64,000 nt of DNA, from contig DATMGH010000095.1 of assembly GCA_035555675.1 (NCBI GenBank), forward strand, positions 62,001 through 126,000, read 5' to 3'. The stretch is from Solirubrobacter sp035555675. GTDB taxonomy: Bacteria > Actinomycetota > Thermoleophilia > Solirubrobacterales > Solirubrobacteraceae. A program made the translations under genes and the position numbers. Below, one piece after another: positions 40,396-49,095 of the stretch (position 1 is the first letter of the stretch; each line of letters starts with the position of its first letter). A model generated the notes under the pieces. The model had not been told where the DNA came from. It ran no database searches and saw only the letters and a list, made by a program, of their open reading frames with translations.

Positions 40396-42078
40396 TCAGC
40401 CGCGGTTGCGGTGGCCGTGCCCGCGCCAGTGGCTGTGCGGATGCTTCGGCGGCTTGCCGCCGTGCGGCTTCGAGTTGAAGCCGTCCCGGGACATCGCCCA
40501 GTAGTAGACCGCGTAGGACGCCGCACCCGCGAGCTCCTTGAGGCTCCGCATCGACCCGCCCGCGATCTTGCGCTGGGCGGCCCGCCGGGACGCGTCGGTC
40601 GGGTTGTCCTCGTACGCCGACAGCCCCTCGGCGCTCAGCGGCACGACGCCGGTCAGCACCGTCGACAGGTTGTCGCAGATCTGGTGGTAGCAGGGGTCAT
40701 AGAACGACCCGGCGGCGCCGCCGTAGATCTGCTCCTGCTCGACCGTCTTCTCGCCCTCGGCGCCCGCGAACACGCCGCCCGACGGGATGCCGCGCAGCGT
40801 GAAGCCGACGTAGTCCGAGCGCCCGTCGAAGGCCCCTCGCTCGCTCTTCATCCCCTGCGCGCGGAACCACTCGTCGAAGACATCCTCGACGCGCCCTGAG
40901 CCGGGCGGGCCGGGCGGGTTCGCCGGGTCGTCGTCGCCGTCCCCGTCGTACACCCCGCGGATGTAGTTCGGCGACGCGAGCATGTCGTAGTCGAGCATCA
41001 CGTCGATCTTCGCGACCTCGGCGTTGGTCAGGTTCTTCGCGTAGTACGAGGACCCGATCAGCCCGTTCTCCTCGGCGCCCCACCAGGCGAAGCGCACCTT
41101 CTGGCGCAGGTTGTAGTGCCCGCGAGCGAACTCCTCGGCCTGGGCGAGGATCGTCGCCGTGCCGGACCCGTCGTCGTTGATGCCGGGCCCGTCGGGCACG
41201 GAGTCCAGGTGCGCGCCGACCACGACCACGTTGTTCGGGTCGCCGCCGCGCGTCTCCGCGATCACCTGCTTGAGATACCGCGGCTCGAAGACCCCGTAGA
41301 CCTTGAAGTCCACGCGCGGCTTCTCACCCCGCTTGTACGCCTGCAGCAGGTCGTTGCCGAGCGTGTAGCTGGAGATCACGGCCGCGATCGTGGCGTCCGG
41401 CGTCGGCTGATTGTCGACGTAGATCGGGTTCTGCCGGTCGGGCGTGTTGCCCTCGTTGTAGATGATGATCCCGGTCGCGCCCGCGGCCTGCGCGCGCTCC
41501 CATTTCTCGACGAACGGGCACGTCCCGCGCTGCACCAGCGCGACCTGGCCCGAGACGCCCGCGTAATCGGCGTCCGCGCAGCCGGCCGCGGACGGCGTCG
41601 CCGAGTCCGGCGGGTCGACGATCCCGCCGACCGGGAACACGGGCGCGTCCGTCAGCTCCACCGTCGGCGAGTTCGCCATCGTGATGAAGTCCGACGTCGC
41701 CTGGTCGGAGTCCGCCTCGGTGCCGGGCCGGTAGACCTTCGCGCCGAAGTTCAGGACCGGCGGCTGGGACTCCTTCCAGATCGGATAGTTGAACGGCGTC
41801 ACCTTCGGGCTGTAGCCCGCCGCCTTGAGCCGCTCCACGACGTAGTCCAGCGACGCGTCGTAGCCCGGCGAGAACACTTCGCGCGTCTCGTCGTTCAGGC
41901 TCGCGATCTGCTGCAGCGCGACCTGATGACTGACGATGTTCGGCACCGAGACGTTCTCGACGAACCGCTTGGCGCCGGGATCGCGCGGAGTGACATTGCC
42001 GCCGTCCGCCAGCGCGGACGGGGCGGTCGTCAACGTGGCGGCGCACACGGCCGCCAGAGCCATACGGCTCCGTGACAT
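40396..42078 (-). CDS. Secreted M28-family metallopeptidase with PA domain and His-rich tail
   Basis: 560 aa; ATG 42078 has GAGGGGG 6 bases upstream. Signal peptide (ALAAVCAATLTTAPSALA), then a PA insert (VALVQRGTCPFVEKWERAQ). The M28 catalytic domain has zinc ligands and catalytic residues in GAHLDSVPDGPGINDDGSG, WWGAEENGLIGS, DYDMLASPNY and CYHQICD. Resembles aminopeptidase S/Y. The C-terminal 25 residues are rich in His, Gly and Lys (KPHGGKPP, HPHSHWRGHGH), a possible metal-binding or surface tail. Confidence 0.9.
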   Translation of the reverse strand: MSRSRMALAAVCAATLTTAPSALADGGNVTPRDPGAKRFVENVSVPNIVSHQVALQQIASLNDETREVFSPGYDASLDYVVERLKAAGYSPKVTPFNYPIWKESQPPVLNFGAKVYRPGTEADSDQATSDFITMANSPTVELTDAPVFPVGGIVDPPDSATPSAAGCADADYAGVSGQVALVQRGTCPFVEKWERAQAAGATGIIIYNEGNTPDRQNPIYVDNQPTPDATIAAVISSYTLGNDLLQAYKRGEKPRVDFKVYGVFEPRYLKQVIAETRGGDPNNVVVVGAHLDSVPDGPGINDDGSGTATILAQAEEFARGHYNLRQKVRFAWWGAEENGLIGSSYYAKNLTNAEVAKIDVMLDYDMLASPNYIRGVYDGDGDDDPANPPGPPGSGRVEDVFDEWFRAQGMKSERGAFDGRSDYVGFTLRGIPSGGVFAGAEGEKTVEQEQIYGGAAGSFYDPCYHQICDNLSTVLTGVVPLSAEGLSAYEDNPTDASRRAAQRKIAGGSMRSLKELAGAASYAVYYWAMSRDGFNSKPHGGKPPKHPHSHWRGHGHRNRG

Positions 42079-42167
42079 CACTACCCCCTCATCTACGGCT
42101 GAGGGCTCCCACGGCCCTCGTCCCGACGGACACTACAGAGAACGACTACGGCCAGTAGTAGGTTCCG

Positions 42168-43718
42168 TCAACCGGCGCTGACGTTGACGTCCGCCACGCC
42201 CACCTGGGCGGCGAGCGCGCCGCGAACGATCGGCGGCACCTGGTCGGCGGGCACGGGCGGCGAGTAGTGGAACCCCTGCGCGAAGTCGCACCCGATCGCC
42301 GCCAGCACGGACGCCGCCGCGCGCGACTCGACGCCCTCGGCCACCACGCGCAGCCCGAGCGCGCGCCCGAGCGCCGCCGTCGAGGCCACGATCGCGCGGT
42401 CCGCCGGATCGCGGTCCATCGTCATCACGAACGACTTGTCGATCTTGAGCTCGTCCACCGGCAGCCGCTTGAGATGCTCGAGCGACGAGTAGCCGGTGCC
42501 GAAGTCGTCGAGCGCGAGCGCCACGCCCAGCTCCGACAGGTCGCTCAGCACTTCGCCGGCGCGCTGCGGGTCGTGCAGCATCAGGGACTCGGTGACCTCG
42601 AGCGTCAGCACGTTCGGCGTGAGCCCGTACACGGCGAGCATGTGCGCCACGAGCCCGGGCGTGCGCAGGTCGAGCAGGTTCTGGATCGCCAGGTTGACGG
42701 CCACGCGGAGGTCGAGCCCCTCGGTGCGCCAGACCGCCAGCTGGCGCAGCGCGGTCTCCAGCACGTGCAGCGTCAGCGGCCGCATCAGCGCGGTGTGCTC
42801 GGCGTGCGGCAGGAACGCGCCCGGCCCGCGCAGCCCGTGCACCGGATGCTGCCAGCGCACGAGCGCCTCGACGCTGTCGACCAGCCCCGTCGCCAGGTTG
42901 ACCTTCGGCTGGTAGTGGAGGATCAGCTCGTCGCGCTCGAGCGCGTGCCGCAGCTCCGCCATCAGCGCCAGCCGCTCGCGCGAGTGGCGGTCGCGCGACG
43001 GGTCGTAGGCCTGAAAGCCGGTGCGGGACTCCTTGGCCTGGTACATCGCGACGTCCGCGCGCTGCAGCAGCGCCTCGGCGCCGACGCCGTCGTCCGGGCA
43101 CAGCGAGACCCCGATGCTGGCGTCCATCACGACCTCGAGCCCGTCGATCTCGAACGGCACCTGCAGCGCGACCCCCAGCCGGCGCCCCAGCTCGGTCGCC
43201 CGCGCGAGCCCCGCGCCGGGCAGCAGCAGCGCGAACTCGTCGCCGCCGAGCCGCGCGACCAGCCCGTCCTCCCCCACGACCTCGCACAGCCGCGGCCCGA
43301 GCTGCTGCAGCAGCCGGTCGCCGGCGTGATGGCCGAGCGTGTCGTTGAGCTCCTTGAAGCGGTCGAGGTCGACCATCGCGACCGCGAGCGGCTCCGCGGC
43401 GTCCGGGCCGAGCGCGGCGTCGAGCTGCTCCAGGAACAGGCGCCGGTTCGCGAGCCCGGTCAGCTCGTCCCGCAGCGCCAGCTCGCGCGACACGTGCAGC
43501 GCCGAGTTCTCGACGAACGTGAGCACCATCCGCACCAGCACGGCCGCGAGCGTCAAGCCCGCGAGCACGACCGCCGCGTCCGTCGTCCGCCGGAAGTGGT
43601 CGCTGACCAGCACCGCGCCCGCGAGGAGCCCGAGCAGCGCCGGCGTCCGCCGGACCAGGGCGCGGAGGACTGCCGCCGCAGGGGCGGGGACCGGCAGCCC
43701 GGACTGGACAGCGCTCAC
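42168..43718 (-). CDS. Membrane GGDEF-EAL cyclic-di-GMP enzyme
   Basis: 516 aa. Two N-terminal membrane helices (about 20-70), then GGDEF (DELTGLANRR, RLGGDEF) and EAL (VEALVRW, EVTESLM, DDFGTGYSSL, KIDKSFV, AEGVES) domains. Both active-site signatures look intact, so it may make and degrade c-di-GMP; there is no RxxD inhibition site right before GGDEF. The sensory signal is unknown, since the membrane part has almost no extracellular loop. Monocistronic by context. Confidence 0.92.
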   Translation of the reverse strand: MSAVQSGLPVPAPAAAVLRALVRRTPALLGLLAGAVLVSDHFRRTTDAAVVLAGLTLAAVLVRMVLTFVENSALHVSRELALRDELTGLANRRLFLEQLDAALGPDAAEPLAVAMVDLDRFKELNDTLGHHAGDRLLQQLGPRLCEVVGEDGLVARLGGDEFALLLPGAGLARATELGRRLGVALQVPFEIDGLEVVMDASIGVSLCPDDGVGAEALLQRADVAMYQAKESRTGFQAYDPSRDRHSRERLALMAELRHALERDELILHYQPKVNLATGLVDSVEALVRWQHPVHGLRGPGAFLPHAEHTALMRPLTLHVLETALRQLAVWRTEGLDLRVAVNLAIQNLLDLRTPGLVAHMLAVYGLTPNVLTLEVTESLMLHDPQRAGEVLSDLSELGVALALDDFGTGYSSLEHLKRLPVDELKIDKSFVMTMDRDPADRAIVASTAALGRALGLRVVAEGVESRAAASVLAAIGCDFAQGFHYSPPVPADQVPPIVRGALAAQVGVADVNVSAG

Positions 43719-43796
43719 CTCCGAACGGATCGGCGGACCGGGCCGGGACTTGACCGGGTCACGACCCCATCGGCCGGAACTGGACGACCGTACGGG

Positions 43797-44534
43797 TCAG
43801 AGGTCGCGCGCCAGCTCGACCAGCTGCGCGTGCACGCCGGGCACGGCGGCCAGTGCGCCACGTGAGCCCAGCGTGAGCGGCGCCCCCGAGTAGTCCGTCA
43901 CCACCGCGCCCGCCGCGCGGGCGATCGCGTGCCCGGCGACGACGTCGTACGGGTTGTTGTGCGCCAGCACCAGGCCCTGGATCACGCCGGTCGCCAGCCA
44001 CGCCCACAGCACCGACGCGGCGCCGACGCAGCGGAAGCGCAGCGCGCGCCGGTGCAGCTCGCTGCCGAGCGCCAGGAACGCGTCGATGCTCCCGCCGCGG
44101 TGGAACGCGTCGCCGACCGCGACCACCGCCTCGTCCAGCGCGCCCACGTCGGCGATCTCGCCGCCGTCCACGCGCACGCCCAAGAACGGCAGGTCGATCA
44201 CGCCCAGCACGGGCACGCCGTCCTCGAGCAGCCCGACCATCACGCCGCACAGCGGAGAGCCGGTCGCGTAGTTGATCGTGCCGTCGAGCGGGTCGACCAC
44301 CCACACGCGGCCGCGGTCCAAATCGGCCCCGCCGCCCTCCTCGCCGTAGAAGGCGATGTCGGGCGTCGACCGGGCGAGCGACGCCTGCAGCGCCGCCTCG
44401 GCGTCGAGGTCGACCTGGGTCAGGAAGTCCTTGGCCGCCTTCGCGGTGCGCGTCAGCCGCTCGCCGCGGTGCCCGCGCAGGATCGCGACGGCGTCGTCGA
44501 CCGCGGCGTGCGCCGCCGCGCGTTCACGCTCCAC
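43797..44534 (-). CDS. Inositol-monophosphatase-family phosphatase
   Basis: 245 aa from GTG 44534 (an ATG at 44564 lies further inside the upstream gene). Lithium-sensitive phosphatase fold: GEEGGG, metal-binding WVVDPLDGTINYATG, and C-terminal NPYDVVAGHAIARAAG (WDxAA-type). Substrates of the family include inositol-1-P, histidinol-P, fructose-1,6-bisP and 3'-phosphoadenylate. Overlaps the amino-acid dehydrogenase by 11 bases, so is translationally coupled. Confidence 0.88.
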   Translation of the reverse strand: MERERAAAHAAVDDAVAILRGHRGERLTRTAKAAKDFLTQVDLDAEAALQASLARSTPDIAFYGEEGGGADLDRGRVWVVDPLDGTINYATGSPLCGVMVGLLEDGVPVLGVIDLPFLGVRVDGGEIADVGALDEAVVAVGDAFHRGGSIDAFLALGSELHRRALRFRCVGAASVLWAWLATGVIQGLVLAHNNPYDVVAGHAIARAAGAVVTDYSGAPLTLGSRGALAAVPGVHAQLVELARDL

Positions 44535-45543
44535 GGCGGCGGGCGACGAGCGCCTCGGCGGCATGGACGGGGGAGCGGCCGTCGGCGTAGAGCGACAGCA
44601 GCGTGTCGCCGAGACCGCGCAGCGCCTCGGCGAGCCGCGCCTGGTCCCAGCCGAGCAGCTCGAGCCCGGCGCCGTGCAGGACGCCGCCGGAGTTGATCAC
44701 GTAGTCGGGCGCGTAGAGGATCCCGCGCTCGTGCAGGCGGTCGGCGAGCGCGGGCTCGGCGAGCTGGTTGTTGGCCGCGCCCGCGACGATCGCGCAGCGC
44801 AGCCGGTCGACGCTGTCGGCGGTGATCGTCCCGCCGATCGCGCACGGCGCGTAGACGTCGCACTCGGTGCCGATCACGGCCTCCGGCGCCACCGCCTCCC
44901 AGGGCGAGCCGTTCACGCGCGCCGGGTCGACGTCGGAGACGAGCACGGTCGCGCCGGCGGCGTCGAGCTCGCGGGCCAGCCGCGCGCCGACCGCGCCGAG
45001 GCCCTGGACGAGCACGCGCACGCCGCTCAGGTCGTCCGTCCCCAGCCGGTGCGTGACGCTCGCGCGGATGCCATAGAAGACGCCGACCGCGGTCGCCGGC
45101 GCGGTGCTGCCGCTGCCGCCGTGCTCGACGCTGCGGCAGAAGACGTGCGCCGTGCGCTCGCCGATCGCGTCCATGTCGCGCTCGGACGTGTTCATGTCCG
45201 GCGCGGTGGCGTAGAGCCCGCCGAGCGAGTCGATGAAGTCGCCGTAGCGGTGCAGCAGCTCGGTGCGGGCCGCGCCGGTCGGCAGCTCCGGGACCGCGAG
45301 CACGGCCTTCCCGCCGCCCATCTCGACGTCGCAGACCGCCATCTTGCGGGTCATCGCCGCCGAGAGCTTCAGCGCGTCGGCGAGCGCGGCCTCCGGGGAC
45401 GGGTACACCGCCATCCGGGTGCCGCCGCCCGCGCGCCGGGCGCGCGTGGAGTGCACGGCGATGAACATCCAGGCGCCGGCGTCATGGCGGACCGCGACCT
45501 GGTCACCGTCCCAGCCGGCCAGCAGCTCTTCGAACGCGCTCAT
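44524..45543 (-). CDS. Leucine/valine/phenylalanine dehydrogenase-type amino-acid dehydrogenase
   Basis: 339 aa Glu/Leu/Phe/Val dehydrogenase. Catalytic Lys in GGGKAVL, STRARRAGGGTRM, TAPDMNTSERDMD (catalytic Asp), and the NAD motif VLVQGLGAVGARLA; C-terminal AGAANNQLAEP. It deaminates a branched or aromatic amino acid to its 2-oxo acid with NAD. A TAAGGT box (45553-45558) lies 9 bases before the ATG. First gene of a pair with the IMPase. Confidence 0.9.
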   Translation of the reverse strand: MSAFEELLAGWDGDQVAVRHDAGAWMFIAVHSTRARRAGGGTRMAVYPSPEAALADALKLSAAMTRKMAVCDVEMGGGKAVLAVPELPTGAARTELLHRYGDFIDSLGGLYATAPDMNTSERDMDAIGERTAHVFCRSVEHGGSGSTAPATAVGVFYGIRASVTHRLGTDDLSGVRVLVQGLGAVGARLARELDAAGATVLVSDVDPARVNGSPWEAVAPEAVIGTECDVYAPCAIGGTITADSVDRLRCAIVAGAANNQLAEPALADRLHERGILYAPDYVINSGGVLHGAGLELLGWDQARLAEALRGLGDTLLSLYADGRSPVHAAEALVARRRGA

Positions 45544-45555
45544 CGTTCAAAGACC

Positions 45556-46674
45556 TTACGCGACGGCCACGGTCATGCCGGCCGCGCGCAGCCGGGGCGC
45601 GAGCGGCAGCCCGATGCCGCTCGCCGGCGTGAGCACGCCCGCCCGCGGCGGCAGCTCGTCGAGCGCCAGCGCGAGCGCGCTCTCACCCAGCATGACCGCG
45701 GTCGCGGCGTACCCGGGGTCGCCCTGGGCGCCGATCGTCGCGGTCCGCCCGCCGCCGTGCACCTCGACCGTGAAGTGCCCTTCGCGGCGCGCTTGCTCGC
45801 TCGGCCCCTGGCCGGGATCGGGCAGCAGCCGGTCCAGCAGCTTGCGCGTGGGCCCGAACGCGAGCCCGCCGGCCAGCGCGACCAGGCCGCCGGTGAACGC
45901 GGCGGCCGTCACCGGGTTGCCGTAGCGCGACACCTCGCGGTAGCGGAACGCCGGCCCGTAGCCGAGCAGCGCGGCGCTGCGGCGGACGACGCGCGTGTTG
46001 TAGGTCGCCATCACGAACGGGCCGGTCCAGCCGTGCACCGGGTCGCGCGCGATCCGCAGGCTGTCGCGCTCGCCGCGGCGCTCGGCGTGCGGGCTGAGCG
46101 CGTAGGGGTCGCCGGCGATGCGGCGCTTGGCCGGGTCGGCGCCGATCGCGTCGATCTGGCCCTTCATGGACGCCAGCGTGCCGCCGCTCAGGCCGCCCTT
46201 GAGGCGGGTGACGACCAGCTCGGTGTCCCCGAGGTCGCCGACGGCGTCGTGCAGGAGCAGCACGCCGAGGTCGGAGGGAATCGAGTCGAACCCGCAGCTG
46301 TGGACGATCCGCACGCCCGCCGCCTCCGCCGCCGCGTGGCGCTCCAGGCTCTCGCGCACGAACAGCACCTCGCCGGTCAGGTCGGCGTAGTGCGCGCCGG
46401 CCGCGACGCACGCGTCGACCAGCTTCAGCCCGCGCGGGTAGTAGGGCCCGACCGTGCTCACGATCACGCGCGCGCTGCCGGCCAGCTCGCGCAGCGCGGC
46501 GTCGTCCTCCGCGTCGGCGACGAGCAGCGGCGCGTCCAGCCCGAGCCGCTCGAGCTTGGCGCGCGAGCGGCCCGCGAGCGCGACCGTCACGCCCGGCGGC
46601 GCGTGCGCGGCCAGGTACTCCGCGACCAGGCGGCCGACGAAGCCGGTCGCGCCGTAGACGGCGATGTCGTGCAC
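45556..46674 (-). CDS. Saccharopine-dehydrogenase-like / trans-acting enoyl-reductase family protein
   Basis: 372 aa from GTG 46674. N-terminal Rossmann VYGATGFVGRLVAEYLA, DLTGEV and SCGFDSIPSD, then a membrane-associated middle part (GGLVALAGGLAFGP), the pattern of the mycobacterial Rv2449c/Rv2953 group. Members reduce double bonds in complex lipids; others are of unknown role. A TAGGTT box lies 8 bases before the start. Head to head with the peroxiredoxin gene. Confidence 0.85.
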   Translation of the reverse strand: MHDIAVYGATGFVGRLVAEYLAAHAPPGVTVALAGRSRAKLERLGLDAPLLVADAEDDAALRELAGSARVIVSTVGPYYPRGLKLVDACVAAGAHYADLTGEVLFVRESLERHAAAEAAGVRIVHSCGFDSIPSDLGVLLLHDAVGDLGDTELVVTRLKGGLSGGTLASMKGQIDAIGADPAKRRIAGDPYALSPHAERRGERDSLRIARDPVHGWTGPFVMATYNTRVVRRSAALLGYGPAFRYREVSRYGNPVTAAAFTGGLVALAGGLAFGPTRKLLDRLLPDPGQGPSEQARREGHFTVEVHGGGRTATIGAQGDPGYAATAVMLGESALALALDELPPRAGVLTPASGIGLPLAPRLRAAGMTVAVA

Positions 46675-46727
46675 CGGTGGAAAACCTACCCGGCTGGGGA
46701 AGTACCCTAAACTTGACCGTGAATACA

Positions 46728-46737
46728 GGTTGCAACC
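46728..46737. promoter_or_regulatory. Perfect palindrome GGTTGCAACC in the peroxiredoxin leader
   Basis: 10-base perfect palindrome 16 bases before the ATG, followed by the ribosome site GAGGAG; TAAACT (46708-46713) is a possible -10. Could be a regulator site in the leader. Confidence 0.35.
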
Positions 46738-46753
46738 GAGGAGACCGCTAAGA

Positions 46754-47413
46754 ATGGCTCTGCAGATTGGCGAGACCGCCCCAGACTTCCAGGCCGAGAG
46801 CACTGAAGGGACGATCTCCTTCCACGACTGGATCGGCGACTCCTGGACCGTGCTGTTCTCGCACCCGCGGAACTTCACCCCCATCTGCACGACCGAGCTC
46901 GGCTACCTCGCGAGGATCAAGCCGGACTTCGACGCGCGTGGGGTGAAGATCATCGGCCTGTCGGTCGATCCCGTGGCCAACCACCCCAAGTGGGCGGACG
47001 AGATCGAGTCCAGCCAGGGCTTCCGCCCGAACTACCCGCTGATCGGCGACGTGGACTTCAAGGTGTCCAAGCTCTACGGGATGCTCCCCGCGGACGCCGA
47101 CGGCGAGGCGACCGAGCGCACGCCGGCCCAGAACGCGACCGTCCGGAACGTGTTCGTGATCGGCCCGGACAAGAAGATCAAGCTCGTGCTCGTCTACCCG
47201 ATGACGACCGGCCGCAACTTCGACGAGGTGCTGCGCGTCGTCGACTCGCTGCAGCTCACCGCCAAGCACCAGGTCGCGACGCCGGCCCAGTGGCAGCAGG
47301 GCGAGAACGTGATCATCGCCGGTTCGGTGTCCAACGAGCAGGCGAAGGAGCGCTACCCCGACGGCTGGGAGGAGCCGCTCCCCTACATCCGGATCGTCCC
47401 GCAGCCGGCCTAG
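46754..47413 (+). CDS. 1-Cys peroxiredoxin (Prdx6-type)
   Basis: 219 aa thiol peroxidase reducing H2O2 and alkyl hydroperoxides. Peroxidatic Cys45 lies in NFTPICTTE; no second Cys exists in the protein, so it is a true 1-Cys enzyme that needs an external thiol. The C-terminal dimerisation extension (QVATPAQWQQGENVII, KERYPDGW) is typical of the group. Start ATG 46754 follows GAGGAGACC. Confidence 0.93.
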   Translation: MALQIGETAPDFQAESTEGTISFHDWIGDSWTVLFSHPRNFTPICTTELGYLARIKPDFDARGVKIIGLSVDPVANHPKWADEIESSQGFRPNYPLIGDVDFKVSKLYGMLPADADGEATERTPAQNATVRNVFVIGPDKKIKLVLVYPMTTGRNFDEVLRVVDSLQLTAKHQVATPAQWQQGENVIIAGSVSNEQAKERYPDGWEEPLPYIRIVPQPA

Positions 47414-47433
47414 CGCCCCGCCGCACTCGCGAG

Positions 47434-47439
47434 TAGGGT
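47434..47439 (+). promoter_or_regulatory. -10-like TAGGGT, 6 bases before GTG 47446
   Basis: Leaderless-type box in the 32-base gap after the peroxiredoxin gene; supports the GTG start of the YkgJ protein. Confidence 0.45.
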
Positions 47440-47445
47440 CGGGCC

Positions 47446-48069
47446 GTGGAGCCCGACCCGGTTCGCGAGCTCGAACGCCAGGTGGAGGCCGGCAGCGTGT
47501 TCGCGCACGCGGTGCTGGCCGCCCAGGCGGGCCGTGTCGACGACGCCGAGGCGATCGTCCGCGGGCTCGTGGAGCTGCTGGTCGAGCGCGGCGTCGTGGA
47601 CGGCGACGAGCTGGTCGCCGCCGTCGACGCGGTCCGCACGCAGACCGACATCGGCGTCGCGATCCGGGTCGACGGCACCGAGATGGCCGGCACACCGGTC
47701 GACTGCGCGACGCGGCTGCCGATCTGCCACGCCGTCTGCTGCCGGCTGCGTTTCCCCCTGAGCGTCGACGAGATCGAGGCCGGCGGGCCGCTGAAGTGGG
47801 AGCTGGGCCGCCCCTACTTCAACCGCCACGGGGCCGACGGCTCCTGCCACCAGTGCGACGGCGCCACGCACGCCTGCCGCATCTACGACGAGCGCCCGGC
47901 GCCCTGCCGCCAGTACAGCTGCGCCGGCGACGAGCGCATCTGGACGGACTTCGACGCGATGGAGCTCAACCAGGAGTGGATCGACGCCCACCTCGGCGCC
48001 GGGGCGGACGAGGTGTTCATGGCAGCGGGCATTCGATCGGAATCCGATCCAGCGTCCGGCCCGCGCTGA
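47446..48069 (+). CDS. YkgJ-family cysteine-cluster protein
   Basis: 207 aa with the zinc/iron-binding Cys set of the family: CHAVCC, CHQCD, CRIYDERPAPCRQYSC. Family function is poorly known (metal binding, sometimes a ferredoxin-like role). The N-terminal 70 residues are a helical Glu/Val-rich region preceding the domain. Converges with the secreted protein downstream by 53 overlapping bases, so both C-termini are encoded by opposite strands of the same DNA. Confidence 0.82.
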   Translation: MEPDPVRELERQVEAGSVFAHAVLAAQAGRVDDAEAIVRGLVELLVERGVVDGDELVAAVDAVRTQTDIGVAIRVDGTEMAGTPVDCATRLPICHAVCCRLRFPLSVDEIEAGGPLKWELGRPYFNRHGADGSCHQCDGATHACRIYDERPAPCRQYSCAGDERIWTDFDAMELNQEWIDAHLGAGADEVFMAAGIRSESDPASGPR

Positions 48070-48658
48070 CCACCCGCGCCCGCGTGTAGATGTAGCCGTC
48101 GAGCTCCGAGCACTCGCGCGGGGCCGAGAGCGTGACGGTCGCGCGGCGGCCGTTGAGCGTGCCGCGGCCGACCGTGCGGCTCGCGTTCCAGTCGCGCCAC
48201 GTCAGCCTGCGCAGGCGCAGGCGCGCGGAGGCGCCGTCGTCGCAGCGCAGGACCAGGCCCGAGCGGGGCGCGACCGCGCCGCGGCGGCAGTTGACCACGG
48301 CCAGGATCCGCCGCTCGATCGGCAGCGGGACGGACACCGTGCGCGTGCAGGTGCCGTCGGCCGCCGGCTCCGTCCAGGTCGCGCTGACCGTGAACGGCGC
48401 GTGCGCGAGCCCGACGCTGAACGCCTGCGTGACGCCGCGGGCGTAGCCGTAGTGTGCGCTCCAGCCCTGGCCGCGGGAGTCCTTGACCGCGATGTCGGCG
48501 CCCGCGCGCTCCACCACCGGGCCGTCCCCGAGCAGCCGCGCGGTGTACGAGCGGCCGGGGATCGCGACCGCCGGTACGCCGGTCAGGTCCAGCGACGGCG
48601 GGGTCTGGGGGGAGCAGGGCGCGAGCGCGGCGGCGAGCATCAGCGCGAGCACGTCCAT
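48017..48658 (-). CDS. Secreted protein, hypothetical
   Basis: 213 aa with a short signal peptide (MDVLALMLAAALA). The mature part is beta-rich with Cys residues and a repeat of RxRxxxxW positions (RLRRLTWRDWN), typical of small actinobacterial exported Ig-like proteins. No named family. It overlaps the YkgJ gene at the 3' end by 53 bases. Confidence 0.65.
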   Translation of the reverse strand: MDVLALMLAAALAPCSPQTPPSLDLTGVPAVAIPGRSYTARLLGDGPVVERAGADIAVKDSRGQGWSAHYGYARGVTQAFSVGLAHAPFTVSATWTEPAADGTCTRTVSVPLPIERRILAVVNCRRGAVAPRSGLVLRCDDGASARLRLRRLTWRDWNASRTVGRGTLNGRRATVTLSAPRECSELDGYIYTRARVVSAGRTLDRIPIECPLP

Positions 48659-48748
48659 AACCGTAACGGACAGGGGTGACGCGGTTCACCCCTCGAGGCG
48701 ATGGGAAGGGCTACTGAGAAGCGGCAATCTGCCGATGACAGACACACA

Positions 48749-48861
48749 GAGGCTGACCCCCTCTCTTCAAGCTCCAGGCCCCCGGGTAGTCCCTTTTCTC
48801 TCTCTCCGACGCTCGCCGGCCCCACGGACCTCAGGGCCGCCGCGCTTGACCAGCGCGGCGG
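48749..48861. repeat. Duplicated hairpin unit A
   Basis: GAGGCTGACCCCCTC (48749-48763), then about 70 C/T-rich bases, then hairpin 48837-48861: 9-bp stem CCGCCGCGC / GCGCGGCGG, loop TTGACCA. Unit B is a divergent direct copy. Part of the 437-base gene-free stretch 48659-49095, in which I see no protein gene. The part between units is C-rich with GGGGTGA-type motifs. Confidence 0.65.
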
Positions 48862-48944
48862 TTCGACCCCTCTCCCTCCGGGGTGAACCGTCTCACCCCC
48901 GCGAGCGATGGTCACCCGCGCGCGTGCGCGCAAACCTGGCCACG

Positions 48945-49048
48945 GAGGCTGACCCCCTCCACCGTCCCCGGGAGGATCGCCGAACCCGCGCCGCGTCCCG
49001 GGGCCGAACCCGGTGCCGGGCCGCCGCGTCTGACCAACGCGGCGGCCC
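48945..49048. repeat. Duplicated hairpin unit B
   Basis: GAGGCTGACCCCCTC (48945-48959), spacer, then hairpin 49018-49048: 12-bp stem with core CCGCCGCGT / ACGCGGCGG, loop CTGACCA. The closing pair is T-A where unit A has C-G, a compensatory change. Confidence 0.65.
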
Positions 49049-49066
49049 CCCCACCTAAACGCCCCC

Positions 49067-49087
49067 TAAAGGGGCCTGGCCCCTTTA
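49067..49087 (-). terminator. Hairpin downstream of gdh
   Basis: TAAAGGGG-CCTGG-CCCCTTTA, 8-bp stem, starting 9 bases after the gdh stop on the minus strand. No T-tract follows, so it may be a factor-assisted terminator or a 3'-end stabiliser. Confidence 0.5.
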
Positions 49088-49095
49088 AGAAAGGT

